The notes below the pieces were generated by a model. It searched no databases and was not told the DNA's origin. It saw nothing but the letters and a program-made list of their open reading frames with translations. Shown piece by piece: positions 18,391-26,312 of a stretch of 64,000 nucleotides of DNA (position 1 is its first letter; each line of letters starts with the position of its first letter). The DNA comes from Bradyrhizobium betae (GTDB lineage Bacteria > Pseudomonadota > Alphaproteobacteria > Rhizobiales > Xanthobacteraceae), in the NCBI RefSeq assembly GCF_004123905.1, contig NZ_MZXW01000033.1, positions 86,272-150,271 on the forward strand, in the 5' to 3' direction. Made by a program: the position numbers and the translations under genes.

Positions 18391-19172
18391 TGACGGCGCG
18401 CAGCGTTGCCATGACGATCGAGCAGGTCGCCGTCCGCTTCGGCGGGCTGGTCGCGATCTCCGACATGAGCTTTACCGTGGGCGAGGGCGAGATCGTCAGC
18501 CTGATCGGTCCGAACGGCGCCGGCAAGACCACCGCGTTCAATGTCATGACCGGTTTCCTGACGCCGAGCGCGGGCCGCGTCACCTATCGTGACACCGCGC
18601 TCAACGGATTGAAGCCGCACGAGATCGCCGATCTCGGCCTGATCCGCACCTTCCAGCGCACCAGCGTGTTTCCCAACGATACCGTCTACGACAATCTCCT
18701 GATCGGCTTGCACCGACAGGGCCGGGTCCGGCTGCTCGACGCCATCCTCGGGCTGCCCGGTGCGCGCGCCTCGGAGCGCAAGCTGCGGCAGCGGGCGAGC
18801 GAGCTGATCGAATGGGTCGGTCTCGAACGCCGTGCGCACGATTTGGCCGGCTCGCTCTCCTACGGCGAGCAGCGTCTCGTCGGCGTCGCGCTGGCGCTCG
18901 CGGCCGAGCCGTCGATGCTGCTGCTCGACGAGCCGGTCTCCGGCATGAATGCCTCGGAGACGCACCGCTTCGTCGAGCTGATCCGCAGCATTCGCGACCG
19001 CGGCATCACCATTCTGCTGGTCGAGCACGACATGCCGATGGTGATGACGGTTTCGGACCGCATCGTGGTGCTCAACTACGGCCGCATCATCGCGGAAGGA
19101 ACGCCCGATGTGATCCGCAACGATCCCGCCGTGATCGAGGCCTATCTCGGACATGGAGCGGCGCGTGCTTGA
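18390..19172 (+). CDS. ABC ATP-binding protein (LivG-like)
   Basis: A 260-residue ATPase. Walker A GPNGAGKTTAFNVMTGF, signature LSYGEQRLVGVALAL (Tyr in place of the second residue of SGG, typical of this group) and Walker B MLLLDEPVSGMN are all present. The ATG at 18390 sits in TGATG with the upstream stop; a GTG one codon earlier is a possible alternative. It overlaps the LivF-like gene by 20 nt. Confidence 0.93.
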   Translation: MTARSVAMTIEQVAVRFGGLVAISDMSFTVGEGEIVSLIGPNGAGKTTAFNVMTGFLTPSAGRVTYRDTALNGLKPHEIADLGLIRTFQRTSVFPNDTVYDNLLIGLHRQGRVRLLDAILGLPGARASERKLRQRASELIEWVGLERRAHDLAGSLSYGEQRLVGVALALAAEPSMLLLDEPVSGMNASETHRFVELIRSIRDRGITILLVEHDMPMVMTVSDRIVVLNYGRIIAEGTPDVIRNDPAVIEAYLGHGAARA

Positions 19173-19869
19173 AATCCGCGACATGGTGTGCGGCTATGGC
19201 GGCGTCACCGCGCTGCGCGGCATCTCGCTCGACGTCAAGGCCGGGCAGCTTGTCGCCCTGATCGGCGCCAACGGCGCCGGCAAGAGCACGACGTTGCGCG
19301 CGATTTCCGGGCTCGTGCCGCCGCGCTCAGGACAAATGCGGTTCGAAGGTACTGACATCACCGGGGCGAAGCCGCCGCGCGTGCTGGCCAGCGGCATCGC
19401 GCATTGTCCGGAAGGCCGGCGCGTGTTTCCGCATATGAGCGTCGAGGAAAATCTCGACATGGGGGCTTACCTCCGTCGCGGGTCAGGCGAGATCGCGGCC
19501 GATCGCGATCGCATCTACAGGGAATTTCCGCGGCTCGCCGAGCGGCGCAAGCAGGCGGCGGGCACGCTGTCCGGCGGCGAGCAGCAGATGCTGGCGATCG
19601 GGCGCGCGCTGATGTCGCGGCCGCGGCTGATCATGTTCGACGAGCCCTCGCTCGGGCTCGCGCCCAACATCGTCGAGCGCACCTTTGCGATCATTCGCGG
19701 CATTCGCGATGCCGGCACCACGGTGCTGCTGGTCGAGCAGAACGCGTTTGCTGCGCTGGAGATGTGCGATCATGCGTATCTGCTTGAGAGCGGCCGCATC
19801 GTGCTGTCAGGCGCAGGCTTCGAACTGATCGAGAACGAGCATGTGCGGAAAGCCTATCTCGGTGGATGA
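19153..19869 (+). CDS. ABC ATP-binding protein (LivF-like)
   Basis: A 238-residue ATPase with Walker A GANGAGKSTTLRAISG, signature LSGGEQQMLAIGRALM and Walker B LIMFDEPSLGLAP, followed by the LivF-type C-terminus (LVEQNAFAALEMCDHAYLLESGR). It pairs with the LivG-like ATPase. Its 3' end overlaps the Rieske ferredoxin gene, so the two should be translated together. Confidence 0.93.
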   Translation: MERRVLEIRDMVCGYGGVTALRGISLDVKAGQLVALIGANGAGKSTTLRAISGLVPPRSGQMRFEGTDITGAKPPRVLASGIAHCPEGRRVFPHMSVEENLDMGAYLRRGSGEIAADRDRIYREFPRLAERRKQAAGTLSGGEQQMLAIGRALMSRPRLIMFDEPSLGLAPNIVERTFAIIRGIRDAGTTVLLVEQNAFAALEMCDHAYLLESGRIVLSGAGFELIENEHVRKAYLGG

Positions 19870-20200
19870 TCCGGACGAACCGGGGTGGATTCCGGTCTGC
19901 GATCTCAGTCGGTTGAAGGCAGAGACGATCGTTCGCGTTGCCGGCCGCGATTTGCTCGTGATCTGGAACGAGGGCGATGTCGTCGCCTGCGAACGCGCGT
20001 GCCCGCACGAACAGGCCGATCTCGGTCTTGGGCATGTCGCGGAGAAGCGCCTGTTCTGCCCGCGCCATGCCGCATCATTCGATCTACGTGACGGGGCAAT
20101 CACGGCGGGATGGCCGGGCCCGCCATTGCGGCTCTATCCGATCCGCATCACGGGAGAGCAGATCTGGATCGAGGTGCCGGAGCGTCGATCGGTGCGATGA
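19862..20200 (+). CDS. Rieske 2Fe-2S ferredoxin-like protein
   Basis: A small (112-residue) Rieske protein with the two cluster motifs CPHEQADL and CPRHAASFDLRDG separated by the usual distance, flanked by WIPVCDLSRLK at the N-terminus and LYPIRI near the end. The start is uncertain: the GTG at 19862 (8-nt overlap with the ATPase stop) is preferred, and an ATG at 19841 would add seven residues. Such proteins feed electrons to oxygenases or act as small redox carriers. No Rieske oxygenase lies in this operon, so it may serve the molybdenum hydroxylase or an enzyme encoded elsewhere. Confidence 0.85.
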   Translation: MDDPDEPGWIPVCDLSRLKAETIVRVAGRDLLVIWNEGDVVACERACPHEQADLGLGHVAEKRLFCPRHAASFDLRDGAITAGWPGPPLRLYPIRITGEQIWIEVPERRSVR

Positions 20201-20205
20201 TGGCA

Positions 20206-21066
20206 TCAGTCCAGCAAGTGCCTGATGGCGTCGACCAGAATGCCGTCGGGGCGCCGCAATGCCTCAAGAATGGTGAAATGGTCGGCGCCTTCGACCGGGA
20301 TGAGCTTGCCGGGCGCGTTCGCGGCCGCGCGCTTGTCGTGGAGAGCGATTGAATCGCAGACCAGCGCCGGCAGCTCGTTGCTGCCATAGGCGATGTCGAG
20401 CCGCTTCTGCGTCACGGGCAGACGAAGCGGCGAAAGCTCAGCGATCTCCTCATCCGTCAGCTTCAGCGCGGTGTTGAGGCCGGTATCGCGGATCGGCGCG
20501 AGATCGTAGACGCCCGATAGCGCGAGCCCGGCATGGACGCGTGGATGGTCCAGCCCCATCGCAACGAGATGGGCGCCGGCTGACCAGCCCGACAGCACGA
20601 CCGGCCCGGCAATGCCATAGGCTGCACCGTGTGCGGCAAGCCAGTCGAGCGCGCGCGGGATTTCGGCGACGATGTCGGTAAGGGACACTTCGGGCGCCAG
20701 CGAATAGCCGGGAATGGCGACCGACCAGCCATGCGCCGCGACGCCCTCGACGAGCATGGCAAACAGCTCGCGGGAATTGCGCTGCCAATAGCCGCCATGC
20801 ACGAACACCAGGCATGGCGCATCGGGCTTCGCGGCCGGATAGAGGTCGATCTTGTTGTTGGCGCGCTCGCCGTAAGGAAGGTCGAGATGGGATTTCAGCG
20901 TGGCCCGCAGCCGTCCCGAAGCTTCGTTGCGCTCAGCAATCAACTCTGCGCTGTTCTTGACCGCCGCGTTGTTGTCATAGGCGGCGCTGCGTTCCGCCGG
21001 GGACAGTTTTGCCCATGTGCTGCGGGGATCGAACGGCCGATGTATCGAGCTTGTGTCGTCTGCCAT
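20206..21066 (-). CDS. Alpha/beta hydrolase, kynurenine formamidase (arylformamidase)-like
   Basis: A 286-residue hydrolase. It has the oxyanion motif HGGYWQ near residue 93, the nucleophile elbow GWSAGAH with Ser near residue 160, and a C-terminal His in GADHFTI. This pattern, with HGGYW, is that of the kynurenine formamidase/BD-FAE group, which hydrolyses N-formyl or other amide bonds. It stands alone on the minus strand and converges with the Rieske gene with only a 5-nt gap. Its closeness to the cyclic-amide regulon makes hydrolysis of a ring-opened N-acyl product plausible, but no operator of the MarR type was found in front of it. Confidence 0.8.
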   Translation of the reverse strand: MADDTSSIHRPFDPRSTWAKLSPAERSAAYDNNAAVKNSAELIAERNEASGRLRATLKSHLDLPYGERANNKIDLYPAAKPDAPCLVFVHGGYWQRNSRELFAMLVEGVAAHGWSVAIPGYSLAPEVSLTDIVAEIPRALDWLAAHGAAYGIAGPVVLSGWSAGAHLVAMGLDHPRVHAGLALSGVYDLAPIRDTGLNTALKLTDEEIAELSPLRLPVTQKRLDIAYGSNELPALVCDSIALHDKRAAANAPGKLIPVEGADHFTILEALRRPDGILVDAIRHLLD

Positions 21067-21173
21067 TGGAATCTCCGTGCGGGGGCATCACTCGCTCCTG
21101 TCTGCCACGAATCCCGCTCGAATTGAACATCGCTCGCGCCCAGGCGAGCAATGCGTCGTGCGCGGGACGCGCT

Positions 21174-22709
21174 TCAGCAGGCGGTGAATGGACGGGTTCG
21201 CGCAGGCAAGACGGCCGATGGGAGTTGGCGCGCGAAGGCACGCGTCTTCGGCTGAACGCGCGAGCCGTCGATCACCTCCAGCCGGCCGCAGCGGTTCAGG
21301 GTGTGCAGCTTCCGGCCGGGCCATGCCGGGCCGGGCTTCAGCGAGTGGCGGACGATCTGCCTGAACGTCGTCGGCGACAGCTCGACGACTTCCGCAAGCC
21401 CGAGCGCTGCGCCATAACCGTCGGCACAATCCTGCACCGGGCGCCACAGCCTGTCATTGATGGTGACGAAATTCCCCGCCGGTCGCGCGCTCGCGCGATC
21501 GATCAGGACCGGATTGCTGGCATGGGGCAGCCAGGGGCCGAGCAGGTGTTCGGCGTAGTAGATCGCAAGCGAATCCGAATAGCCGCCGGTTCCGTCGCGC
21601 CAGGCGCCAAACAAATAGTGCAGGCCGTTGTGCCGCGTGATCGTCACGTCGGCCAGTTCGAGGCCCGACAGCAGCGTTACGTGCCGCTCCCATTTGTCCG
21701 GAAACCGGACGCATTTGTAGAGCGCGACGTCGCCGTGGAGCGAGCTCTCCGGGATCATCCACAACTCGCCATCGTCCTCGAGCAGGAAGGGATAGGAGAG
21801 ATGCCAGGTCTCCTCCAGCACGGGCACGACGTTTCCGACCGGCCCGGTGTCACCGAACTCGATGGCCGAAATGATGCCCTTGCCGACGCGGTGATCGAGA
21901 TCCTCGAAGAAGACGAATGTTCGTCCGCGCCATGTGATGGGGAAAGGATCGGCGTAGAAGTGGTTTCCGGGATCGGCGAGGACGTTCCAGCCCGGCCCCG
22001 AGAGATCGCCCGTCTGCCAGACGCCGGCATTGTCGTTGAAGCGCCATCCGATGTGCCAATGCGGCGCATAGCAGCAGAGGCGATAGATCTCCTTGGCGAT
22101 CGACACGGCGAGGCCGCGTGCGACGTAGCCGACAGGTCCACGGTGGCTCGTTGCACCGGCGGGACGCGCGAGCTGTGGCAGAATGCGCGGCCGTCCCGAC
22201 AGGATGGCTGCCACCATGGTCAGGGTTCGCGCCATGACCGTTTCAAGCGCACCGCTCAGGCCCGCCGCAATCTCTGCTGACGGGTGGCCGCGATCGAGGA
22301 CCGCGCCGTCGACCTCGTTGACGATCTCGATCACCGGAAGGTCGCCGGCCAGAATGGCGGCGAGCGCAGCGTTCTCGCCTGTGGCGCCATTGAACAGCGG
22401 GCGGAGATACAGTTTGGCCGAACGGTCGGGATCCCGTGCGGCGGTCGTGAAATCGACGATCACATCGGCCGTGCCGGCGCGAGCCTGCGTCTGGTCCGGA
22501 ATGCGCGTCAGCCTGTCGGCGCCGCCGGGTTTGCCCTTGCGCAGCACCATGCGTTCGAGCCCGAACAGCGCGTCGAGACCTGCCGGCCGCGGCTCCGCTG
22601 TCGTCGTCCATGCGATTTGCACCGGAACGTCGCGGCCGTCGATCGACAGCGTATCGCGGCCCATCCATTGCCGCGCGTGGTCAATTTCACAGCGAAACTC
22701 GATGATCAT
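21174..22709 (-). CDS. Formyltransferase-like / GINT1-type beta-propeller protein of the exopolysaccharide locus
   Basis: A 511-residue cytosolic protein. The C-terminal two-thirds (about 215-470) are full of WxxYADPFPI, FFEDLD, YPFLLEDDGELWMIPESS and YLFGAWRDG motifs, the pattern of the five-bladed propeller domain found in glucosamine inositolphosphorylceramide transferase-like (GINT1 N-terminal) and GH43-like proteins. The N-terminal about 200 residues resemble the start of a formyltransferase-like domain only loosely. It follows the glycosyltransferase gene by 29 nt on the same strand. A role in transferring or modifying a sugar on the exopolysaccharide is inferred; the reaction is not known. 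Confidence 0.65.
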   Translation of the reverse strand: MIIEFRCEIDHARQWMGRDTLSIDGRDVPVQIAWTTTAEPRPAGLDALFGLERMVLRKGKPGGADRLTRIPDQTQARAGTADVIVDFTTAARDPDRSAKLYLRPLFNGATGENAALAAILAGDLPVIEIVNEVDGAVLDRGHPSAEIAAGLSGALETVMARTLTMVAAILSGRPRILPQLARPAGATSHRGPVGYVARGLAVSIAKEIYRLCCYAPHWHIGWRFNDNAGVWQTGDLSGPGWNVLADPGNHFYADPFPITWRGRTFVFFEDLDHRVGKGIISAIEFGDTGPVGNVVPVLEETWHLSYPFLLEDDGELWMIPESSLHGDVALYKCVRFPDKWERHVTLLSGLELADVTITRHNGLHYLFGAWRDGTGGYSDSLAIYYAEHLLGPWLPHASNPVLIDRASARPAGNFVTINDRLWRPVQDCADGYGAALGLAEVVELSPTTFRQIVRHSLKPGPAWPGRKLHTLNRCGRLEVIDGSRVQPKTRAFARQLPSAVLPARTRPFTAC

Positions 22710-22738
22710 GTCGAGCCAATCTATTTCAGCGTATCAGG

Positions 22739-23929
22739 TCAAATGACTTGGTCGAGAATTCGAATGTATTCCTCCACCATCGCATCCACTGAATAGCGCA
22801 ACCTGAGGCCTTTGGCGGTTTGCCGCAGTTCGTTGCTCAGCGGTTGGTCGGTCAGGAGTCTTGAGACGGCCGCCGACAGTTTTGCGTGATCGGAGGCATC
22901 GACGAAGAGGGCGGTCGGTCTTCCTTCGAAGGACAACACCTCGCGCAGGACGGGTAGATCGGTGACGACGGAGGGGACACCGGCGTTTGCGGCCTCGACC
23001 GCGGCGAGACCAAAGGTCTCGGCCTGCGTCGGAAACACGAAGACGTCGAGAGAAGCGAGAAAGTCCGCCATCCGGCGCGGGGGGATTTCCCCGAGCAGAT
23101 GCAGCCTGTCCGAGACGTTCAAGTCATTTGCCAGCTGCCTCAGCCGGGCCTCGTCGTCGCCCTGGCCGGCCAGCGCAAGGTGCCAGGATGGCTGATCAGG
23201 CAGCAGCCGTATCGCGGCATCGAGCCGCTTGTGCGGATGCAGCCGCGCGGCGCAGCCGAGCAGGATGCGGTCCGGCGGCAGATTGAATGTCTGTCGTGCC
23301 GCGTCCTTCGACAGGGTGAGGGCCTTGTCGTCGAAGCCGTGCGGGACATGTATCATGCGCGAGCGATAGGCCGCGGGGTAGCGCGAATATTCGCGCTGCA
23401 TGTCCTGCGAATTGAGCGTGATGCGGTCGAAGAAGCCGAGGCTGCCCATGACGATGTCGGCGGTGCGGACCGGCCAGCTCATCGACAGCGCGGAGGAGAC
23501 CTGATTAGCGACGATTGGGGCGCGGCTGACGAGGCGGGACGTGCCTGCGCCGATGACGTTGCCGAAATGCTGAAAGGTCAGAAGGGCATCGGGCTTGATG
23601 GTCCTGATATGACGGCCGAGCGTCCACAGCATTCGCAGCAAGGCCAGCGGGTTTCCCGGCCGGCGCGATGCGCAGTAGAGCGTATCCGGCGGCTCATCGA
23701 AGGACGCCGATTTGCGGAAGAAGAACAGATTGGTGACACGGTAGCCGCGCGCGGTCAGGCCGGCGCCGAGCAGCCTGGAGATCTCCTGCGCGCCCGCGTT
23801 CTCGGCTTGGGTCTGGATGAGAAGCACGTGCGGCTTTGGTCTGCCGCTGTCCGGTCTTGCGGAGGCTGCTGCGGTCGAAGGCAGCTTCGGTGCATCGCCC
23901 GGTTCTGCGCCTGGCTGGTAATGGAGCAC
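22739..23929 (-). CDS. GT4-family glycosyltransferase
   Basis: A 396-residue GT-B glycosyltransferase with a GTG start. The donor-binding half shows GCAARLHPHKRLDAAIRLL, then LLGEIPPRRMADFLASLDVFVFPTQAETFGLAAVEA, holding the EX7E motif of the GT4 family. The N-terminal half starts with PHVLLIQTQAENAGAQEISR. It probably adds one sugar to the lipid-linked repeat unit of the exopolysaccharide. It is divergent from the chain-length gene across a 279-nt promoter region. Confidence 0.88.
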   Translation of the reverse strand: MLHYQPGAEPGDAPKLPSTAAASARPDSGRPKPHVLLIQTQAENAGAQEISRLLGAGLTARGYRVTNLFFFRKSASFDEPPDTLYCASRRPGNPLALLRMLWTLGRHIRTIKPDALLTFQHFGNVIGAGTSRLVSRAPIVANQVSSALSMSWPVRTADIVMGSLGFFDRITLNSQDMQREYSRYPAAYRSRMIHVPHGFDDKALTLSKDAARQTFNLPPDRILLGCAARLHPHKRLDAAIRLLPDQPSWHLALAGQGDDEARLRQLANDLNVSDRLHLLGEIPPRRMADFLASLDVFVFPTQAETFGLAAVEAANAGVPSVVTDLPVLREVLSFEGRPTALFVDASDHAKLSAAVSRLLTDQPLSNELRQTAKGLRLRYSVDAMVEEYIRILDQVI

Positions 23930-23962
23930 GACTTCCGACCTGCTAATGAAACGCTCACCTTC

Positions 23963-24147
23963 TTAACCCGGTACCTACCATGCGAGCATCGCGCGGACAC
24001 TGACTAGCGACAAACGGAGTTAATGCGCTGGCTGCCGCAACGGCATCTTTCGCAGGGCAATTTCGATGATTCCCGATGGCGCGAGACGCGCGCGTTAACC
24101 AGTTGGTCATGATTGCGCGGAGGGCGGAGTAACTGCCGATTAACCAT
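23963..24147 (+). promoter_or_regulatory. Divergent promoter region with CtrA-like half-sites
   Basis: The interval between the divergent glycosyltransferase and co-polymerase genes holds TTAACC at 23963-23968 and 24095-24100, and TTAACCAT at 24140-24147. The 8-mer TTAACCAT is the half-site described for the cell-cycle regulator CtrA in alphaproteobacteria. Binding is an inference. Confidence 0.4.
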
Positions 24148-24208
24148 AGATATTTACGGTAGCTCAGGCCACTGAACAGTGTTCGCCAGTTGAATCCGAG
24201 TAAAGTCC

Positions 24209-26305
24209 ATGACGTTCGGTCGCCGCGCAGAGCCGACAAGTTCCGGATCGACCGGTGTCTCCGCGTCGTGGCAGACTCAGACTGCGTCGAACGACGAGGC
24301 GCGCGGAACCGCGGCGCGCCTTGGCGGCGTGCTCACCGCCGCAGGCGCGCTCTCTTTCATGCGGGACAATGCCCGCCGCATCCTGACGCTCGCGCTCGCG
24401 ATCTTCGCCCTCGGCGTCGTCGTTCTCCTGGTGATCCCGGTTCGATTTGCCGCAACCGCGCTGGTCGTCGTCGATCCCCGCGAGCAACGTATCACCACCG
24501 AACAGGACGTTCTGCCGGGCATCGGGCAGGACAGCGCCGCACTGCAAAGCCTGGTCGAAGTGGCGAAGTCCGACGGCTTCCTCAAGCCGCTGATCGAGCA
24601 GCTCAGGGTTCAGGATGATGAAGACATTTCCGGGGGACACACCGATCCCGCGCGCCTGCTCGAGAGGTTCCGCAACCGTCTCGATATTTCCCGCCGTGGG
24701 CTGACCTACGTCATCGCCATTCGCTTCACCTCGAACCGGCCGGAGCGGGCGGCCTATTATGCCAATGCGATCGCCGAGGCGTTCGTCGCGGGCCAGAGAA
24801 GTATCCGCACCGATGCGACCGACGAGGCCGCCGACTGGCTGAGCAGCCGGCTCAAGACGTTGAACGACCGGCTGAAGGCGTCGGAGGATGCCGTCGCCGG
24901 GTTCAAGCTCGAGCACAGGATCGTCAACGCCGGCAAGGACTCCACGACCCAGCAATTGCGCGTGACCGAATTGTCGCAGCAGGTTTCTGCCGCGCGTGCC
25001 CGGACCGAAGAGGCGAAAGCGCGCTACGAGCAGGTGCAGCGCGACGTGAAGGCGAATGTCGAGGCTCCCGCCAGGCAGGATCTGCTCAGCGCCCTGCGCG
25101 CACAGCGTTCCGCGCTCAACGATCAGATCGCGCAGAAGCGTGCGGTGTTCGGCGATCGCCATCCCGACCTCGTCATGTCGTACAGCCAGCTGAACGATCT
25201 CAACAGGCAGATCGAGGTCGAGCGGACCAAGGGCATCGACACCGCCAAGTCGGAATATGAGGCCCAGCGCGATCAGCAGAAGGCGCTGGAGAGCCAGATG
25301 AAGGCGGCGGAATCGCAGCTGCTGGTCGACGGTCAGGCGCTGGTGAAGCTCCAGGAATTGCAGCGCGACGCCGAAGCCAACAGGAACATCTACGAGCAAT
25401 TCCTGTCGCGTTCGAAGACGACAAACGAGCAGCGTCTCCTGCAGAGCTCCCAGACCAAGATCGCGTCCTCCGCCATTCCGCCGCTGCGCTCGACCCTTCC
25501 GCCGCTCCCCCTGCTGCTCGCCGCGCTCGCGATCGGCTCGCTGCTGACGTCGACGGCGGTCGTCGTCGCCACCGGCCGCGGATCCGACAAGGCCGTTGAA
25601 GAAGTTCGTGCGCCCGATCCGGCACCGCGCCAGCCTGCGCCGGCGTGGCCACGTCCGCCCCTGTGGGCCCGCATTCCCGATCTCGTACCGGGCGATGCTC
25701 CCAGAAACATCTGGCAAGGTCCCGTGTCCGCGACGGCTGAACTCGATCTCGGTCCTTATCTGCGCCCGCTGTTCGACAGGCTGGAGAAATTGCCGGCACA
25801 GCGGGGCAAGGTCGCCCTCGTGATGTCGGTCGGCAAGCGCGCCGGCGGCAACACCGTCGCCCGATCGCTGAACCGGTGGGCGGTGAACAGGGGGAAGCTG
25901 AGCGTCCTGATCCGGGTCGAGCCGGACCTCGGCGGTGCCGGGGCCGGACAGGCGAGAGGGCACGCGGACGGCACGACCACAGCAAGCTTTCCCGGTGTCG
26001 ATGCGCTTCTGAGTGCCGGCAAGGGGCCCGGACTGTCGCCCGCGGAAGACATCCGTTCGGAGTTCGATCTGATCGTCGTCCACGCAAGCTCTCTGGCCTT
26101 GCAGCCGGAGGCGGCGGCGCTGGCTGCTCACGCCGATCTGATCATGCTGGTCGCGCGCGAGGACGCCGTCGATTCAGCCGCCATGCGCAGGGTGACGGCG
26201 GCGCTCTCCCGCTTCGGCGGCGTGCCGACCGGGATCGTCGTCAATCGCGTGCCTGCCGATCCCTCGGCTCAGCGTCGCGGTGAAGTGCTCGGCTTGACCG
26301 GTTGA
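24209..26305 (+). CDS. Polysaccharide co-polymerase (GumC/ExoP/Wzc-like) with a degenerate kinase-like domain
   Basis: The 698-residue protein has a first transmembrane segment near residues 58-78 (ILTLALAIFALGVVVLLVIPV), a periplasmic Wzz-like domain (FAATALVVVDPREQRI), a long coiled coil (about 210-400) and a second membrane segment near residue 435 (LPLLLAALAIGSLL). The cytoplasmic C-terminus looks like a CpsD/BY-kinase fold (KVALVMSVGKRAGGNTVARS; later FDLIVVHASS), but the place of Walker A reads SVGKRAGGNT instead of a GKS/T loop and no tyrosine cluster is seen. It should set chain length and guide export of the polymer without being an active kinase. Confidence 0.85.
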   Translation: MTFGRRAEPTSSGSTGVSASWQTQTASNDEARGTAARLGGVLTAAGALSFMRDNARRILTLALAIFALGVVVLLVIPVRFAATALVVVDPREQRITTEQDVLPGIGQDSAALQSLVEVAKSDGFLKPLIEQLRVQDDEDISGGHTDPARLLERFRNRLDISRRGLTYVIAIRFTSNRPERAAYYANAIAEAFVAGQRSIRTDATDEAADWLSSRLKTLNDRLKASEDAVAGFKLEHRIVNAGKDSTTQQLRVTELSQQVSAARARTEEAKARYEQVQRDVKANVEAPARQDLLSALRAQRSALNDQIAQKRAVFGDRHPDLVMSYSQLNDLNRQIEVERTKGIDTAKSEYEAQRDQQKALESQMKAAESQLLVDGQALVKLQELQRDAEANRNIYEQFLSRSKTTNEQRLLQSSQTKIASSAIPPLRSTLPPLPLLLAALAIGSLLTSTAVVVATGRGSDKAVEEVRAPDPAPRQPAPAWPRPPLWARIPDLVPGDAPRNIWQGPVSATAELDLGPYLRPLFDRLEKLPAQRGKVALVMSVGKRAGGNTVARSLNRWAVNRGKLSVLIRVEPDLGGAGAGQARGHADGTTTASFPGVDALLSAGKGPGLSPAEDIRSEFDLIVVHASSLALQPEAAALAAHADLIMLVAREDAVDSAAMRRVTAALSRFGGVPTGIVVNRVPADPSAQRRGEVLGLTG

Positions 26306-26312
26306 TCGGCGC

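Noticed and set aside
21132..21149. Hairpin GCTCGC...GCGAGC between the formamidase-like and propeller genes considered as a terminator
   Set aside because: No T-run follows on either strand; a weak structure in GC-rich DNA.
24164..26131. Long minus-strand frame opposite the co-polymerase gene
   Set aside because: Antisense to a complete Wzc-like protein and without recognisable motifs.
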